Shown one piece after another: positions 40,501 through 46,662 of a DNA stretch of 64,000 nt. Source of the DNA: Lethocerus indicus. Its lineage: Eukaryota; Arthropoda; Insecta; Hemiptera; Belostomatidae. The first letter of the stretch is position 1. Each line of letters opens with the position of its first letter. The position numbers and the translations under genes are program-made. Where the stretch lies: NCBI GenBank assembly GCA_019843655.1, contig JACDQD010000001.1, forward strand, positions 38,963,392 through 39,027,391, written 5' to 3'. The notes beneath the pieces are model-generated. The model worked only from the letters and a program-made list of their open reading frames with translations. It had not been told where the DNA came from and ran no database searches.

Positions 40501-42033
40501 ATTAATAAAATCAACACAACCATAAAAATTATTAACATAATAAACAAAACATTCGTTCAAAAGTTAAATGAACTCAATTTTACATATGCTGTGTTGGAGG
40601 TTTTATTCAAAAACCTACACTGGAATGATTAGAGTTAAGTTAAACATTATTACAACTACTTCTGAAAATTTTGTTGCTAAATGTAAAACAAAATAAAGTC
40701 AGAATAGTCAAGTTTAATAAACAACTTTGTTGATGGACAAAAAAACTAAATACTAAGCAGGTAGGATGTATATAAAATAAGACTGATAACATTATTTTCT
40801 GAAATGTGTTGCCTGTATTAAATGACTGAACATTAAATCCAAATCATTCAAAAACAAACAGACAGGCATTTAAATCATATGAAGCAAATAATTAAAAGCC
40901 TGAATATAAGGGACTGAAGATGATTAAATATAATCACAGTTATATTACAGTACTAATTTTTAAAAAATAATGTTTTCCAGAAAACAAAAATAACACCTAA
41001 CTCTATAAACATCATTTAGTACTTATTTTTAATAAATAATAAAATCATGTACAATAATTTGTAATAGCAAAGGATAAATCGCTATTAATGGTAAAAAGAA
41101 ATTTCTGGCCAATGCTGTTAAAATGCTAATAACTCTTATTTTATGCAAGGCATTTAATGCCATAATTAACATGTTTAATATGAAAAGTAAATAGGACATT
41201 AAGAATAGAATGTAATGACATTCCTTAGTAAAGGAACATGAAAAACACATTAATAACTATATAAATATTGATTATAGATATAAGGTTGAGATCAATTTTA
41301 ATACTTTAATGCATATTTCATGTTGGGAACATGAAACTGACAGCAACTAGCATGTCATAAAAAACTGGCAAATATCTTATCAGGTCTAGTGCAGCAAGCA
41401 GTAAACAGGGGTAGATAAAGATCAATTAAAACAATAAGTAACTTGAAGATATTGCACAATATTGTTCAAAATTCCACTCATATCATTTTTATAACAATCA
41501 ACATTAACACTAACAATTATCACACAAAAAACTACAAGAAAGTGAGTGGAGAAAAACTAAATAACCATCTAAAGGCCTTAGCTTTATGAATGAATTAAAA
41601 TATGTACTATTATTAAATAACTTTAATAGAACTACTTAATAAAAATGATTCTTTATGGTATAATAAAATATAATATATTAGATAATAGAATTGTTCCCTA
41701 AATATTAATACTTTGACAAAATATGTATTTTTATTTAAGGATAAACTAAAGAACATTCATACCTGAATCGATACAACATTACGAAATATGGGATTTTCAA
41801 GTAAAGAAATTAGAAGATTTAAATCATCACTAGTTTGAGCTTGCAATTTTGCATCATCACTTTGATTTATAGTCAACTGTATGTGTTCCAACAGCTGAAG
41901 TGCACTTGAAATATCTGAAAAAAAAATTGTATAATAAGCATCTGTTGAGAAGCCGAAAAAGTAAACAATGTCTCAAAGAAATAAATCACATCAAATCCAA
42001 TAACTCCTCAAGCTTACCTGCATTTAATGGCAT
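5881..42033 (-). CDS. Patj: Patj/INADL-type multi-PDZ polarity scaffold (3' part beyond left edge)
   Basis: This is a scaffold of the Crumbs apical polarity complex; in the known family the N-terminal L27 domain binds Pals1/Stardust and the PDZ domains bind membrane and junction proteins at the apical or tight-junction cortex. Fifteen coding exons join with consistent phase: 42018-42033, 41763-41914, 39748-39999, 39469-39588, 39240-39355, 11115-11334, 10601-10735, 9992-10327, 9597-9783, 9421-9512, 8634-8843, 8141-8350, 6957-7130, 6536-6703 and 5881-6117, giving 875 residues. Domains: L27 at about 4-65; PDZ1 about 175-263 (SLGF loop); PDZ2 299-380 (GLGF); PDZ3 488-574 (GLGI); PDZ4 679-772 (GLGI); PDZ5 starts near 854 (GLGF at 866-869) and is cut after a donor at 5,880. 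No following exon is visible in 1-5,880, so the gene continues off the left edge. The start codon is the only Met before the L27 helix and gives MPLNADIS, as in insect Patj. A 27.9 kb intron splits PDZ1. Identity is very secure; the total PDZ number is unknown. Confidence 0.95.
6536..6703 (-). CDS. Patj: Patj coding exon 14, end of PDZ4
   Basis: 168 bases, residues 741-796: [11 protein letters not shown], the helix VVTILKELP and the strand VRMVCARR, then a polar linker. Acceptor TTCAG; donor AGG|GTTTGT. Confidence 0.93.
6957..7130 (-). CDS. Patj: Patj coding exon 13, first half of PDZ4
   Basis: 174 bases, residues 683-740, with the loop GLGI and the motif SGDELLE. The donor GAG|GTAAAC is chosen over read-through because the next exon resumes exactly with VNGHRL, as in the family. 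Confidence 0.93.
8141..8350 (-). CDS. Patj: Patj coding exon 12, acidic linker before PDZ4
   Basis: 210 bases, residues 613-682. It is strongly acidic and ends in the conserved [12 protein letters not shown] that opens PDZ4 in insect Patj. Acceptor TTTAAG; donor GTT|GTAAGT. Confidence 0.92.
8634..8843 (-). CDS. Patj: Patj coding exon 11, end of PDZ3 and linker
   Basis: 210 bases, residues 543-612. [18 protein letters not shown] carries the last PDZ3 helix; the end is a Pro/Ser linker (KPPTPSSPS). Acceptor GATTAG; donor GCT|GTAAGC. Confidence 0.93.
9421..9512 (-). CDS. Patj: Patj coding exon 10, middle of PDZ3
   Basis: 92 bases, residues 512-542: [15 protein letters not shown] and QVNDRIVE, the core strands of PDZ3. 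Acceptor TTACAG; donor GAG|GTAAAT. It begins in phase 1, matching the previous exon. Confidence 0.93.
9597..9783 (-). CDS. Patj: Patj coding exon 9, start of PDZ3
   Basis: 187 bases, residues 450-511 plus one base. A proline/leucine-rich stretch (TPPLPLPLL) precedes MERFTIDL and the loop GLGI (499-502), typical of the second-from-N PDZ in insect Patj. Acceptor ATTAG; donor AAAG|GTAAGT. Confidence 0.93.
9992..10327 (-). CDS. Patj: Patj coding exon 8, end of PDZ2 and linker
   Basis: 336 bases, residues 338-449. It starts [12 protein letters not shown], completes PDZ2 through VRLVVARP and continues into a long linker rich in Pro and acidic residues with no recognised domain. Acceptor TTCTAG; donor ATG|GTAAGA. 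Confidence 0.93.
10601..10735 (-). CDS. Patj: Patj coding exon 7, first half of PDZ2
   Basis: 135 bases, residues 293-337, with the PDZ loop GLGF at 311-314 and the strand [13 protein letters not shown]. Acceptor TTTTCAG; donor AGG|GTTAGT. The exon ends just before the DGRL motif, the same position used in PDZ1. Confidence 0.93.
11115..11334 (-). CDS. Patj: Patj coding exon 6, second half of PDZ1
   Basis: Acceptor TTACAG at 11,335; the first base completes Arg219. [11 protein letters not shown] and the helix [11 protein letters not shown] finish PDZ1, then a Ser/Pro-rich linker follows. The donor is taken as GTG|GTTAGT; a donor three bases earlier is also in frame and would drop one Val. Confidence 0.92.
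11502..11829 (-). CDS. Possible alternative last exon of Patj (or terminal exon of a nested gene)
   Basis: An open frame of 108 codons lies on the Patj strand within the large intron. It is preceded by a good pyrimidine tract and a CTTGCAG acceptor (11,832-11,830), ends in TAG at 11,502-11,504, and has an AATAAA on the same strand about 25 bases after the stop (near 11,472-11,477). If spliced from the donor at 39,239 the phase fits: AG plus G gives Arg and the frame stays open. The peptide contains [18 protein letters not shown], has ordinary-looking composition and is not recognised by me. Joining it would give a protein with L27 and a truncated PDZ1. It could also be a chance frame or the end of a nested gene. 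Confidence 0.35.
14265..14350 (+). repeat. Dispersed repeat family R1, copy 1 (partial)
   Basis: Contains TTTTACTGTTTTATTATCAC followed by ACTGTAACATA, a diverged match to the family consensus that includes TTTTATTGCCACAACTGTA. Confidence 0.5.
14425..14530 (+). repeat. Dispersed repeat family R1, copy 2 (partial)
   Basis: Contains TATTTTATTGTCACAACTGT and downstream similarity to the copy just before it. Confidence 0.5.
14615..14765 (-). mobile_element. mariner-type transposase C-terminus relic
   Basis: On the minus strand the sequence reads [12 protein letters not shown] followed by a stop (TAA at 14,663-14,661), matching the RW.KCI..NGDYVEK tail of mariner (Tc1/mariner, DD34D) transposases. 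Just upstream LKKVPF is in a different frame, explained by one inserted base before the FDGM motif. After the stop comes AT-rich DNA and a GTACGTAAAAAAGTCTC-like end, which may be the terminal repeat. The catalytic domain is absent, so this is a dead fragment. Confidence 0.75.
15390..15490 (-). mobile_element. second mariner C-terminus relic (internally deleted)
   Basis: The minus-strand sequence parallels the relic at 14.6-14.8 kb: LKK-like codons, then ATGAAAAAATTGGAAACTC, then a gap of about 20 bases relative to the first copy, then AATGGATATTATGTTG. Same orientation and same part of the element, with independent decay. Confidence 0.6.
17829..17883 (+). repeat. 19 bp direct repeat
   Basis: AAGTCGAGTTCTAATTAGA occurs exactly at 17,829-17,847 and again at 17,865-17,883, 36 bases apart. 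Confidence 0.7.
19864..19938. repeat. (TA)n microsatellite with TG interruptions
   Basis: About 75 bases of TA repeats, interrupted by TG at the left end and near the right end. Confidence 0.95.
21583..21598. repeat. G6-C6 hairpin
   Basis: Six G, a TTTG loop and six C (21,583-21,598), followed by more C runs. Possible source of assembly or replication trouble. Confidence 0.8.
21960..22200 (-). repeat. Dispersed repeat family R1, copy 3 (long, inverted)
   Basis: Plus strand carries GACATCCCAAACTTTCCTTA, ACCAGAAAAATA, GGGTTCTCCTC and TTGTGGCAATAAAACAGTTA in that order. The same order of blocks occurs at 62,205-62,420, and inverted at 54,255-54,480. Confidence 0.7.
23835..24175 (+). repeat. 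Degenerate two-unit tandem duplication
   Basis: TGAAAAATGAACGGTGATTT (24,012) and its flanks recur as TGAAAAATCGACGGATTTCT (24,131), and CGATACAATTTTAAATC (about 23,888) recurs as GCACAATTTTATATCAC (about 24,105). Confidence 0.45.
24680..24728. repeat. (TA)n microsatellite
   Basis: About 48 bases of pure TA repeats. Confidence 0.97.
27335..27880. mobile_element. Inverted-repeat element (possible nonautonomous DNA transposon)
   Basis: The 20 bases at 27,335-27,354 (AAATGCGTAATTTTGACGCG) recur as an exact reverse complement at 27,861-27,880. An additional pair TAGTGTTA (27,368-27,375) and TAACACTA (27,843-27,850) sits inside. The interior is about 500 bases, GC-rich in parts, with no transposase frame. 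Similarity extends weakly outward on both sides. Confidence 0.6.
28498..28531. repeat. (GA)n microsatellite
   Basis: About 31 bases of GA repeats; further GAGA-rich DNA follows at 28,676-28,712. It creates long open frames of Arg-Glu repeats that are not genes. Confidence 0.95.
33840..33894 (+). ncRNA. tRNA-like sequence without a D arm (relic or SINE fragment)
   Basis: A T arm is perfect: CCGGG (33,870-33,874), loop TTCGATT, CCCGG (33,882-33,886). GAGCCCG at 33,840 can pair with CAGGCTC at 33,887-33,893 as a 7-base acceptor stem with one mismatch, and a TTTTT run follows at once. Only 23 bases lie between the stem and the T arm, enough for one small arm (CGGG...CCCG). It is too short for a normal tRNA; a truncated tRNA gene or tRNA-derived SINE remnant is most likely. 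Confidence 0.4.
34480..34988 (+). repeat. Degenerate tandem repeat, unit about 150-190 bp, about three copies
   Basis: CGGTTTGGAAATC and a following ATAC.ACCGAATTT recur at about 34,696 and 34,882; CGCCGAATACAAAAACAGAA near 34,513 recurs as CGCCGAATTCAAAAACCGAA near 34,789. The last unit ends at a GCCGGTC/GACCGGC hairpin (34,969-34,988). Confidence 0.55.
39240..39355 (-). CDS. Patj: Patj coding exon 5, first half of PDZ1
   Basis: Encodes residues 181-218 and two bases of Arg219. The carboxylate-binding loop is SLGF (188-191), followed by the strand and helix [10 protein letters not shown], very close to PDZ1 of vertebrate INADL. Donor AAG|GTAAGT opens the 27.9 kb intron that interrupts this domain. 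Confidence 0.93.
39469..39588 (-). CDS. Patj: Patj coding exon 4, linker before PDZ1
   Basis: 120 bases, residues 141-180, acceptor ATTGCAG and donor AAA|GTAAGA. The sequence is a loop rich in Pro, Ser and acidic residues ending in the first strand of PDZ1 (DVLTVK). Confidence 0.88.
39748..39999 (-). CDS. Patj: Patj coding exon 3, end of L27 and acidic/Pro linker
   Basis: 252 bases, 84 codons, residues 57-140. It begins [10 protein letters not shown], the conserved third helix of the Patj L27 domain, and continues into a Ser/Pro-rich linker. Acceptor TTCTAG; donor CGTGGT|GTTAAA, chosen because the alternative GTG donor would put the next exon into a stop codon. Confidence 0.9.
41763..41914 (-). 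CDS. Patj: Patj coding exon 2, L27 domain
   Basis: The exon completes Asp6 and encodes most of the L27 helical domain (residues 6-56), including [10 protein letters not shown] and [10 protein letters not shown], which match the L27 region of insect Patj. Acceptor TTTTTTTCAG; donor CAG|GTATGA. It ends in phase 0. Confidence 0.95.
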
Positions 42034-42069
42034 GTTGAAATAGGACCAGCATTTATTTTTGTAAAGAAT
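42018..42069 (-). CDS. Patj: Patj exon with start codon (ATG 42,033-42,031)
   Basis: The exon is bounded by a TTTCAG acceptor (42,072-42,070) and a CAG|GTAAGC donor at 42,018/42,017. It holds 36 bases of 5' UTR and then MPLNA plus one base. The preceding noncoding exon is probably near 42.71-42.77 kb. Confidence 0.88.
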
Positions 42070-42223
42070 CTGAAATAAATTTGAAAACAAAAATTATCAA
42101 TTTTTTGATTCTGTTAAATGATTCACAGCATTTTATTTGCAGTACAGAACAAAAAAATGTTGTAATTCAAATAATAAATTTAAGATAATTTATGATCTGG
42201 GGATCAGTTGGTAGTTTGAATTT

Positions 42224-42295
42224 CATCACTCTTGTGATTTTCTTTCTTCACTTGCTGATTTAGTCCTAGAGCAGTTGGTTCTCACAAGAGTGATG
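42224..42295. repeat. Perfect 14 bp inverted repeat in Patj 5' intron
   Basis: CATCACTCTTGTGA at 42,224-42,237 is the exact reverse complement of 42,282-42,295; the 44-base loop contains CTGATTTAGTCCTAGAGCAG, which has a weak counterpart near 58,165. It may be a small foldback element. Confidence 0.55.
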
Positions 42296-42705
42296 TTCAA
42301 AACACAACCTCAATTTACTCAATACAATATTACAATTTCAATAATTAAGAGTTCCACAGATGTGTTCTGTATGCATAATGAATCAACTATTAAAAAAATA
42401 AGTTATTTTTGGATCTTAAGTGCAAACAACAAGGGCATAAATTAAACAAAGTGTGTTACGTGCCATCCTTCAAAGTCATTTTCAAATGCACCAAACACAA
42501 ACTTTCTGATCTTACTTAGTCCGAAATTGAAGTAACCAAATATGATACATATACATAGGAAGAAGTTTCACTTAAACACTACAAAATACAGTTTTTCAAT
42601 GAAAAAGTAAATGAAATGCAATAAATATGTATTTGAAAAATACGTAGTAACGTTGAAAACATTAATTTGTAATCGCATCACCTTAAAATTTTGTCAGGAA
42701 CGTAC

Positions 42706-42770
42706 CTTATTATTTAACTCCGTTACCTTCTTCTGAAGAGCACTTGTAGACCTTTAAATACTAAAAATTA
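42706..42770 (-). other. Patj: Probable noncoding first exon of Patj
   Basis: A strong donor AAG|GTACGT ends at 42,706 on the minus strand. It would join to the acceptor at 42,070 and lies between the start-codon exon and the ZCRB1 promoter. The 5' limit is not visible; 42,770 is a guess. Confidence 0.4.
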
Positions 42771-43590
42771 TTTGTCATTTTATTTCAAACCACTAGCTAA
42801 CAGCGATTTTAAACCCGTATTCGATGAGAACGTGTAAAAATCAACCTTACAAAAAAAAAACTTCAACAACTACAATTTACATTACTAACGAGCGAACCTT
42901 GGAGCAGACTGACAGGCACGATACAAATACGCGTACAGATGCACTCACACATGCACACATACAAAATCAAACAGTGTGTTAGCCCGTAAACTATTTAGTC
43001 TTAGACGGTAAATTCACTAACTAACCGTCGTTATCATCCTAAATTATTTTTTACAAAGAAAATGAAATATATTATATGAGAATGAGCTTTATAAAAAATG
43101 CTTTAATATAAAAGAAATTAATAAAGTCTCCCATGCTATGGTTTATGTGCCTTTCTTTATACTTTTCCCAATGAAATGGACGTCAGTATATTTAAAATGA
43201 ATTTGTTTTTATATAATCATAAACTACTAAATTAAAACCAAAACGGAGATGAAATAACATCCTATAACATGATGGAATGTATTCAATGTTGTTCATGCTA
43301 ATGAACGATCGTTATTATAACTACTAGATTTCGTTTAAATATTACATTTTTGTAATAGAAACGCGTTATTTTAATTTGTGAATTTACTTATATAATTTAG
43401 AAAATGTAGAAACTTTGAATGCCAATGCCTCTTATATTTACGTTTTGACAATACTGCTTCTGATTGATTGCCGGTTTTACAACCTCCGGGGCATCTAAAC
43501 GTCAATATTCGCAGTGTTTCATATGTACTGGCGCGGTTATTACTTTATTACATTCAGTTCAATTTGACTTGTTGATCTGTTAAATAAAAA
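42771..43590. promoter_or_regulatory. Shared promoter region of Patj (-) and ZCRB1 (+)
   Basis: The two genes diverge from this interval of about 0.8 kb. On the ZCRB1 side TCAGTT at 43,554-43,559 matches the arthropod initiator TCAGTY and stands 35 bases before the start codon; a second initiator-like GCAGTG is near 43,511. No TATA box is in register. CpG is somewhat more frequent here than in the flanks, as expected for a housekeeping promoter. Confidence 0.5.
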
Positions 43591-43703
43591 ATGAGTGGCG
43601 GTTTGGTACCAAGTAGAAGCACAGTTTACGTATCCAATTTACCGTTCAACCTGACAAACAATGATTTACACAAAGTATTCGAAAGGTTCGGTAGAGTTAT
43701 TAA
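43591..43703 (+). CDS. ZCRB1: ZCRB1 exon 1
   Basis: Residues 1-37 and two bases of Lys38. Donor ATTAA|GTAGGT; reading on would meet an in-frame TAG, so this donor is required. Confidence 0.95.
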
Positions 43704-45473
43704 GTAGGTATACAGAAATTTTTAATTGAATAAAGTCAATTAATGAAATTGTATGTTGCAATTTCGGTGATTTTTATTTTGTTCACTTACCAAAAGTTCA
43801 TCACTACCAATAGAAGCCATGTTTATGTTATGCATGTTAGTATTTTCAATATTATTGGTTCAAATAAACAAATATTACCCTTAACCTTGTGTATGATTAG
43901 AATTTAACTTCAAGAAGGATAAAAATAAACAAATCAATTCACTCATAAAAATGTTATAGGACTGACATAGCTCTAATTATACAACAAAGTAATATTTTCA
44001 ATGCACAATAACACAACTGAAAAGTTGACTTAATCTTTGACAGTATAATTCATTTAAGAACTGTCAATAAAAAAAAATCATAATGTAAATCTTAATTTAA
44101 TAACTATAATACGTGCAATATAGCCCGAGATGCTAGCTGCACTTTAAACATTTAAAAAAAAAAATCAATTACTACATGATATTTTATTGAAGTTAATAAA
44201 AAATACAGTTCCTTATTATTAATAAAACACTAGTGTTAATGTTTAAATTATCAATTGTGATACTACTTCTTTATAGGATTACAATACTTAAGGACAAATT
44301 AACAAGAAACAGTAAAGGAGTGGCATTTGTTCTTTATTTAACAAGGAATGACGCACTTGAATGTGCTGGTGCAATGAATGGAAAACAGGTTTGTACAATT
44401 TGCAGGTTGTCAGTTAGAAATTTCAACTGATTAATTTGGATTTTGTATACTTCAGTGTACTCATTATAAACATTAGTGCAATATGCCTATTACCGTTGCT
44501 GAAGTATTTTAAAGCATGTAACACCTGATAACTTTACAACAAGATCAGCCTTAAATTTTTCACTAATCTGTGTACATGTGTTGAGTCAAACCCTGTTGAA
44601 TTGCCACATAAATATCCTGAACGTTTGCAGATCTTCGGCCGAACATTGAATGCAAGCATGGCCAAAGACAATGGTAGGAGCTCAGAATTTATCAGGAAGA
44701 AAATATATTCGGACAAAACCTTTTGTTACGAGTGTGGGGAAAGAGGCCATCTAAGTTATAATTGCCCAATGAATTCATTTGGTGAACGTGAGCAACCAGT
44801 TAAGACGCTACGTAAAAAAAGGCAGAAGAGATTTCAGGTTATTAAAAAAATAATCAGGCTTCAATTGTTTTCTTATACATAATTGGGCAAAAACATTTTT
44901 ATTTTCTTCAATCTCGTGTACTTATAATGGATTTGTATTCTGTCCTCACTTCATTTTTTCTTTTAGGAACCTAGAACATTTTCAGATAATGATGGAGACT
45001 CAGAAGAAGATCTTTCACCAGATTTAGAGACACTGAGTGCTGCTATAGCATTAGAGGTTAGTAATTTATTATTGATGCTTTTCTCACACATAATTAACAA
45101 CCTATATAATAAATAACTTTTTCTTAAAATTATCAGTTCTTAGATTCCCCAGAATTATTAATTTATGAGGAACATATACAATTTAACACTTCTGCATTGT
45201 ACAAGAAGTTTAAATTTGTACAGTCCAAGATTAGTTCAATCTACTGATTGATAATTAATTTTAATTTGTATTTCGGGGAAAAGTTTAATAGAAATGGACA
45301 GAACCCTCAATTTTGTGCACACTATACAAAACTATAACAAATTCTTCTTGTTTCAATTACAGTACAGAAAACGAAATGAAACATTTGGTCAAGACATTGA
45401 ATACGTGCAAGGTAAAAGGAAGCGAATAAAACAGGATTCTTATTTTACCGATGAAGATGACTCAACTGAATAG
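43591..45473 (+). CDS. ZCRB1: ZCRB1, U11/U12 snRNP 31K protein
   Basis: A nuclear RNA-binding component of the minor (U12-type) spliceosome. Five exons, 43591-43703, 44277-44388, 44631-44837, 44967-45056 and 45363-45473, join in frame to 210 residues, against about 217 in human. The RRM spans about 8-90, with RNP2 VYVSNL at 12-17 and RNP1 KGVAFVLY at 51-58. A CCHC zinc knuckle (C107, C110, H115, C120) follows, then GEREQP, a basic stretch, an acidic region and the conserved tail SYFTDEDD. The start MSGGLVPS matches the family N-terminus exactly in length. All five exons and both ends are present. It shares a promoter region with Patj and converges on the TBK1-type gene. Confidence 0.97.
44277..44388 (+). 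CDS. ZCRB1: ZCRB1 exon 2
   Basis: Acceptor TTTATAG; completes Lys38 and encodes RNP1 of the RRM through MNGKQ (residue 75). Donor CAG|GTTTGT. Confidence 0.95.
44631..44837 (+). CDS. ZCRB1: ZCRB1 exon 3
   Basis: Acceptor TTTGCAG; residues 76-144 with the last RRM strand and the whole zinc knuckle [14 protein letters not shown]. Donor CAG|GTTATT. Confidence 0.95.
44967..45056 (+). CDS. ZCRB1: ZCRB1 exon 4
   Basis: Acceptor CTTTTAG; residues 145-174, acidic ([13 protein letters not shown]) ending LSAAIALE, matching the human LSQAIAFQ region. Donor GAG|GTTAGT. Confidence 0.95.
45363..45473 (+). CDS. ZCRB1: ZCRB1 exon 5 and stop
   Basis: Acceptor TTACAG; residues 175-210, basic KRKRIK then the family tail, stop TAG at 45,471-45,473. 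Confidence 0.95.
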   Translation, partial: YRKRNETFGQDIEYVQGKRKRIKQDSYFTDEDDSTE

Positions 45474-46239
45474 TTATCTTTGTTTTTATGTGTGTAAGAT
45501 ATGTGAATATGTATATGTTTTGAGTAAAAATATATTATTTTTATTTTACCAACAGGTTTATAATATATTGCATGACTAAATATTTTTAAAAATGTTCATA
45601 TTATTTTTATCTATTTCATTATAAGAATATGGATGATTGAATATTTTATAATTCATATTGCATGCAATGTGAAATAAATGTGAAACATAAATAAAAAATA
45701 TATATATATAAATATATATCAATATTACTATTTTTATTTAACCTTACAATAAATATCACAAGTGTACAAACATATTAATTTAGTGATTTTTAAATGTAAA
45801 AAAAAATGTAATTGAAATTTTACAACTTTACAGAAAAAAGGTTAACCAAAATACCTCAGCGATGTAACAAAATTTATCTTGTAAACTAATTTACTCATAA
45901 AAAACTTAACTATTTAAACTAAATTAACAACAGTTACAATACATAAGTAATAACTAAATGTCTAAAAACAAATTAACCATTATAAACATAAATTGGACAA
46001 AAGATGAAAATTTGTTCACAACATAATTATTTATCCATGTGGATATTCAAAAAAATTGATGAATCAATTTTGAAGTGAACAATTTAAAAACACCTCTCTG
46101 ATTATGAGAAAGGAGTTGATTGTTTCCATACAATTATCTTAATAACTGAGATTCATTATAAAAACTGTGATGATGCTTAAAGGTATATAAAAATCATCAA
46201 CTTCATATCACAGAAAGTTAACCGTACCAGATAGTGAAC
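45474..46239. other. Convergent 3' ends of ZCRB1 and the TBK1-type kinase gene
   Basis: AT-rich, no coding content. AATAAA on the plus strand at 45,673-45,678 and near 45,689 could end ZCRB1, and TTTATT near 45,731 is an AATAAA on the minus strand that could end the kinase gene. If both are used, the 3' UTRs nearly meet. Confidence 0.5.
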
Positions 46240-46662
46240 CTATTTCTGGTCCAAATCGTCTCCCATTTTGTCTGATATAATTTTAAATTGATTTACCAAC
46301 TGAGTATTACCATTCAACAAAGTGCAGATCTCTTCTTGAACTGAATGAATTTCCCTAATGTTCGTACGGATCGATCGCATGTCCTGCCCTTTTATTCTAC
46401 CACCATGCCTGGTGACAGGTTTTATCAGACCGACGTTAACAAGTTCATCATGAAATGTAACATCAGATTCATCCATATTTCTCATAAATGTCTCAAGCCT
46501 CTGTAAATAGACATCAGCGTCCCTGTCAAGTATTTTACCTTGAAGATAAATAGTTTGTGCCATTTTATACCAGTCAGCGAGATAATCTGCTATCTGTGTG
46601 ATAGAACTGATGACCTCTCTTTCTAATAATGTTTTTATTAAACCAGTACCCATAACATCCAT
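46240..46662 (-). CDS. TBK1-type kinase exon 3 (C-terminus) and stop
   Basis: 140 codons and TAG (46,242-46,240). Acceptor TTTTTAG. Helical, with DYLADWYKMA matching the ...SEEWIRKM helix region of TBK1, then a coiled-coil-like end. Confidence 0.93.
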   Translation of the reverse strand: MDVMGTGLIKTLLEREVISSITQIADYLADWYKMAQTIYLQGKILDRDADVYLQRLETFMRNMDESDVTFHDELVNVGLIKPVTRHGGRIKGQDMRSIRTNIREIHSVQEEICTLLNGNTQLVNQFKIISDKMGDDLDQK

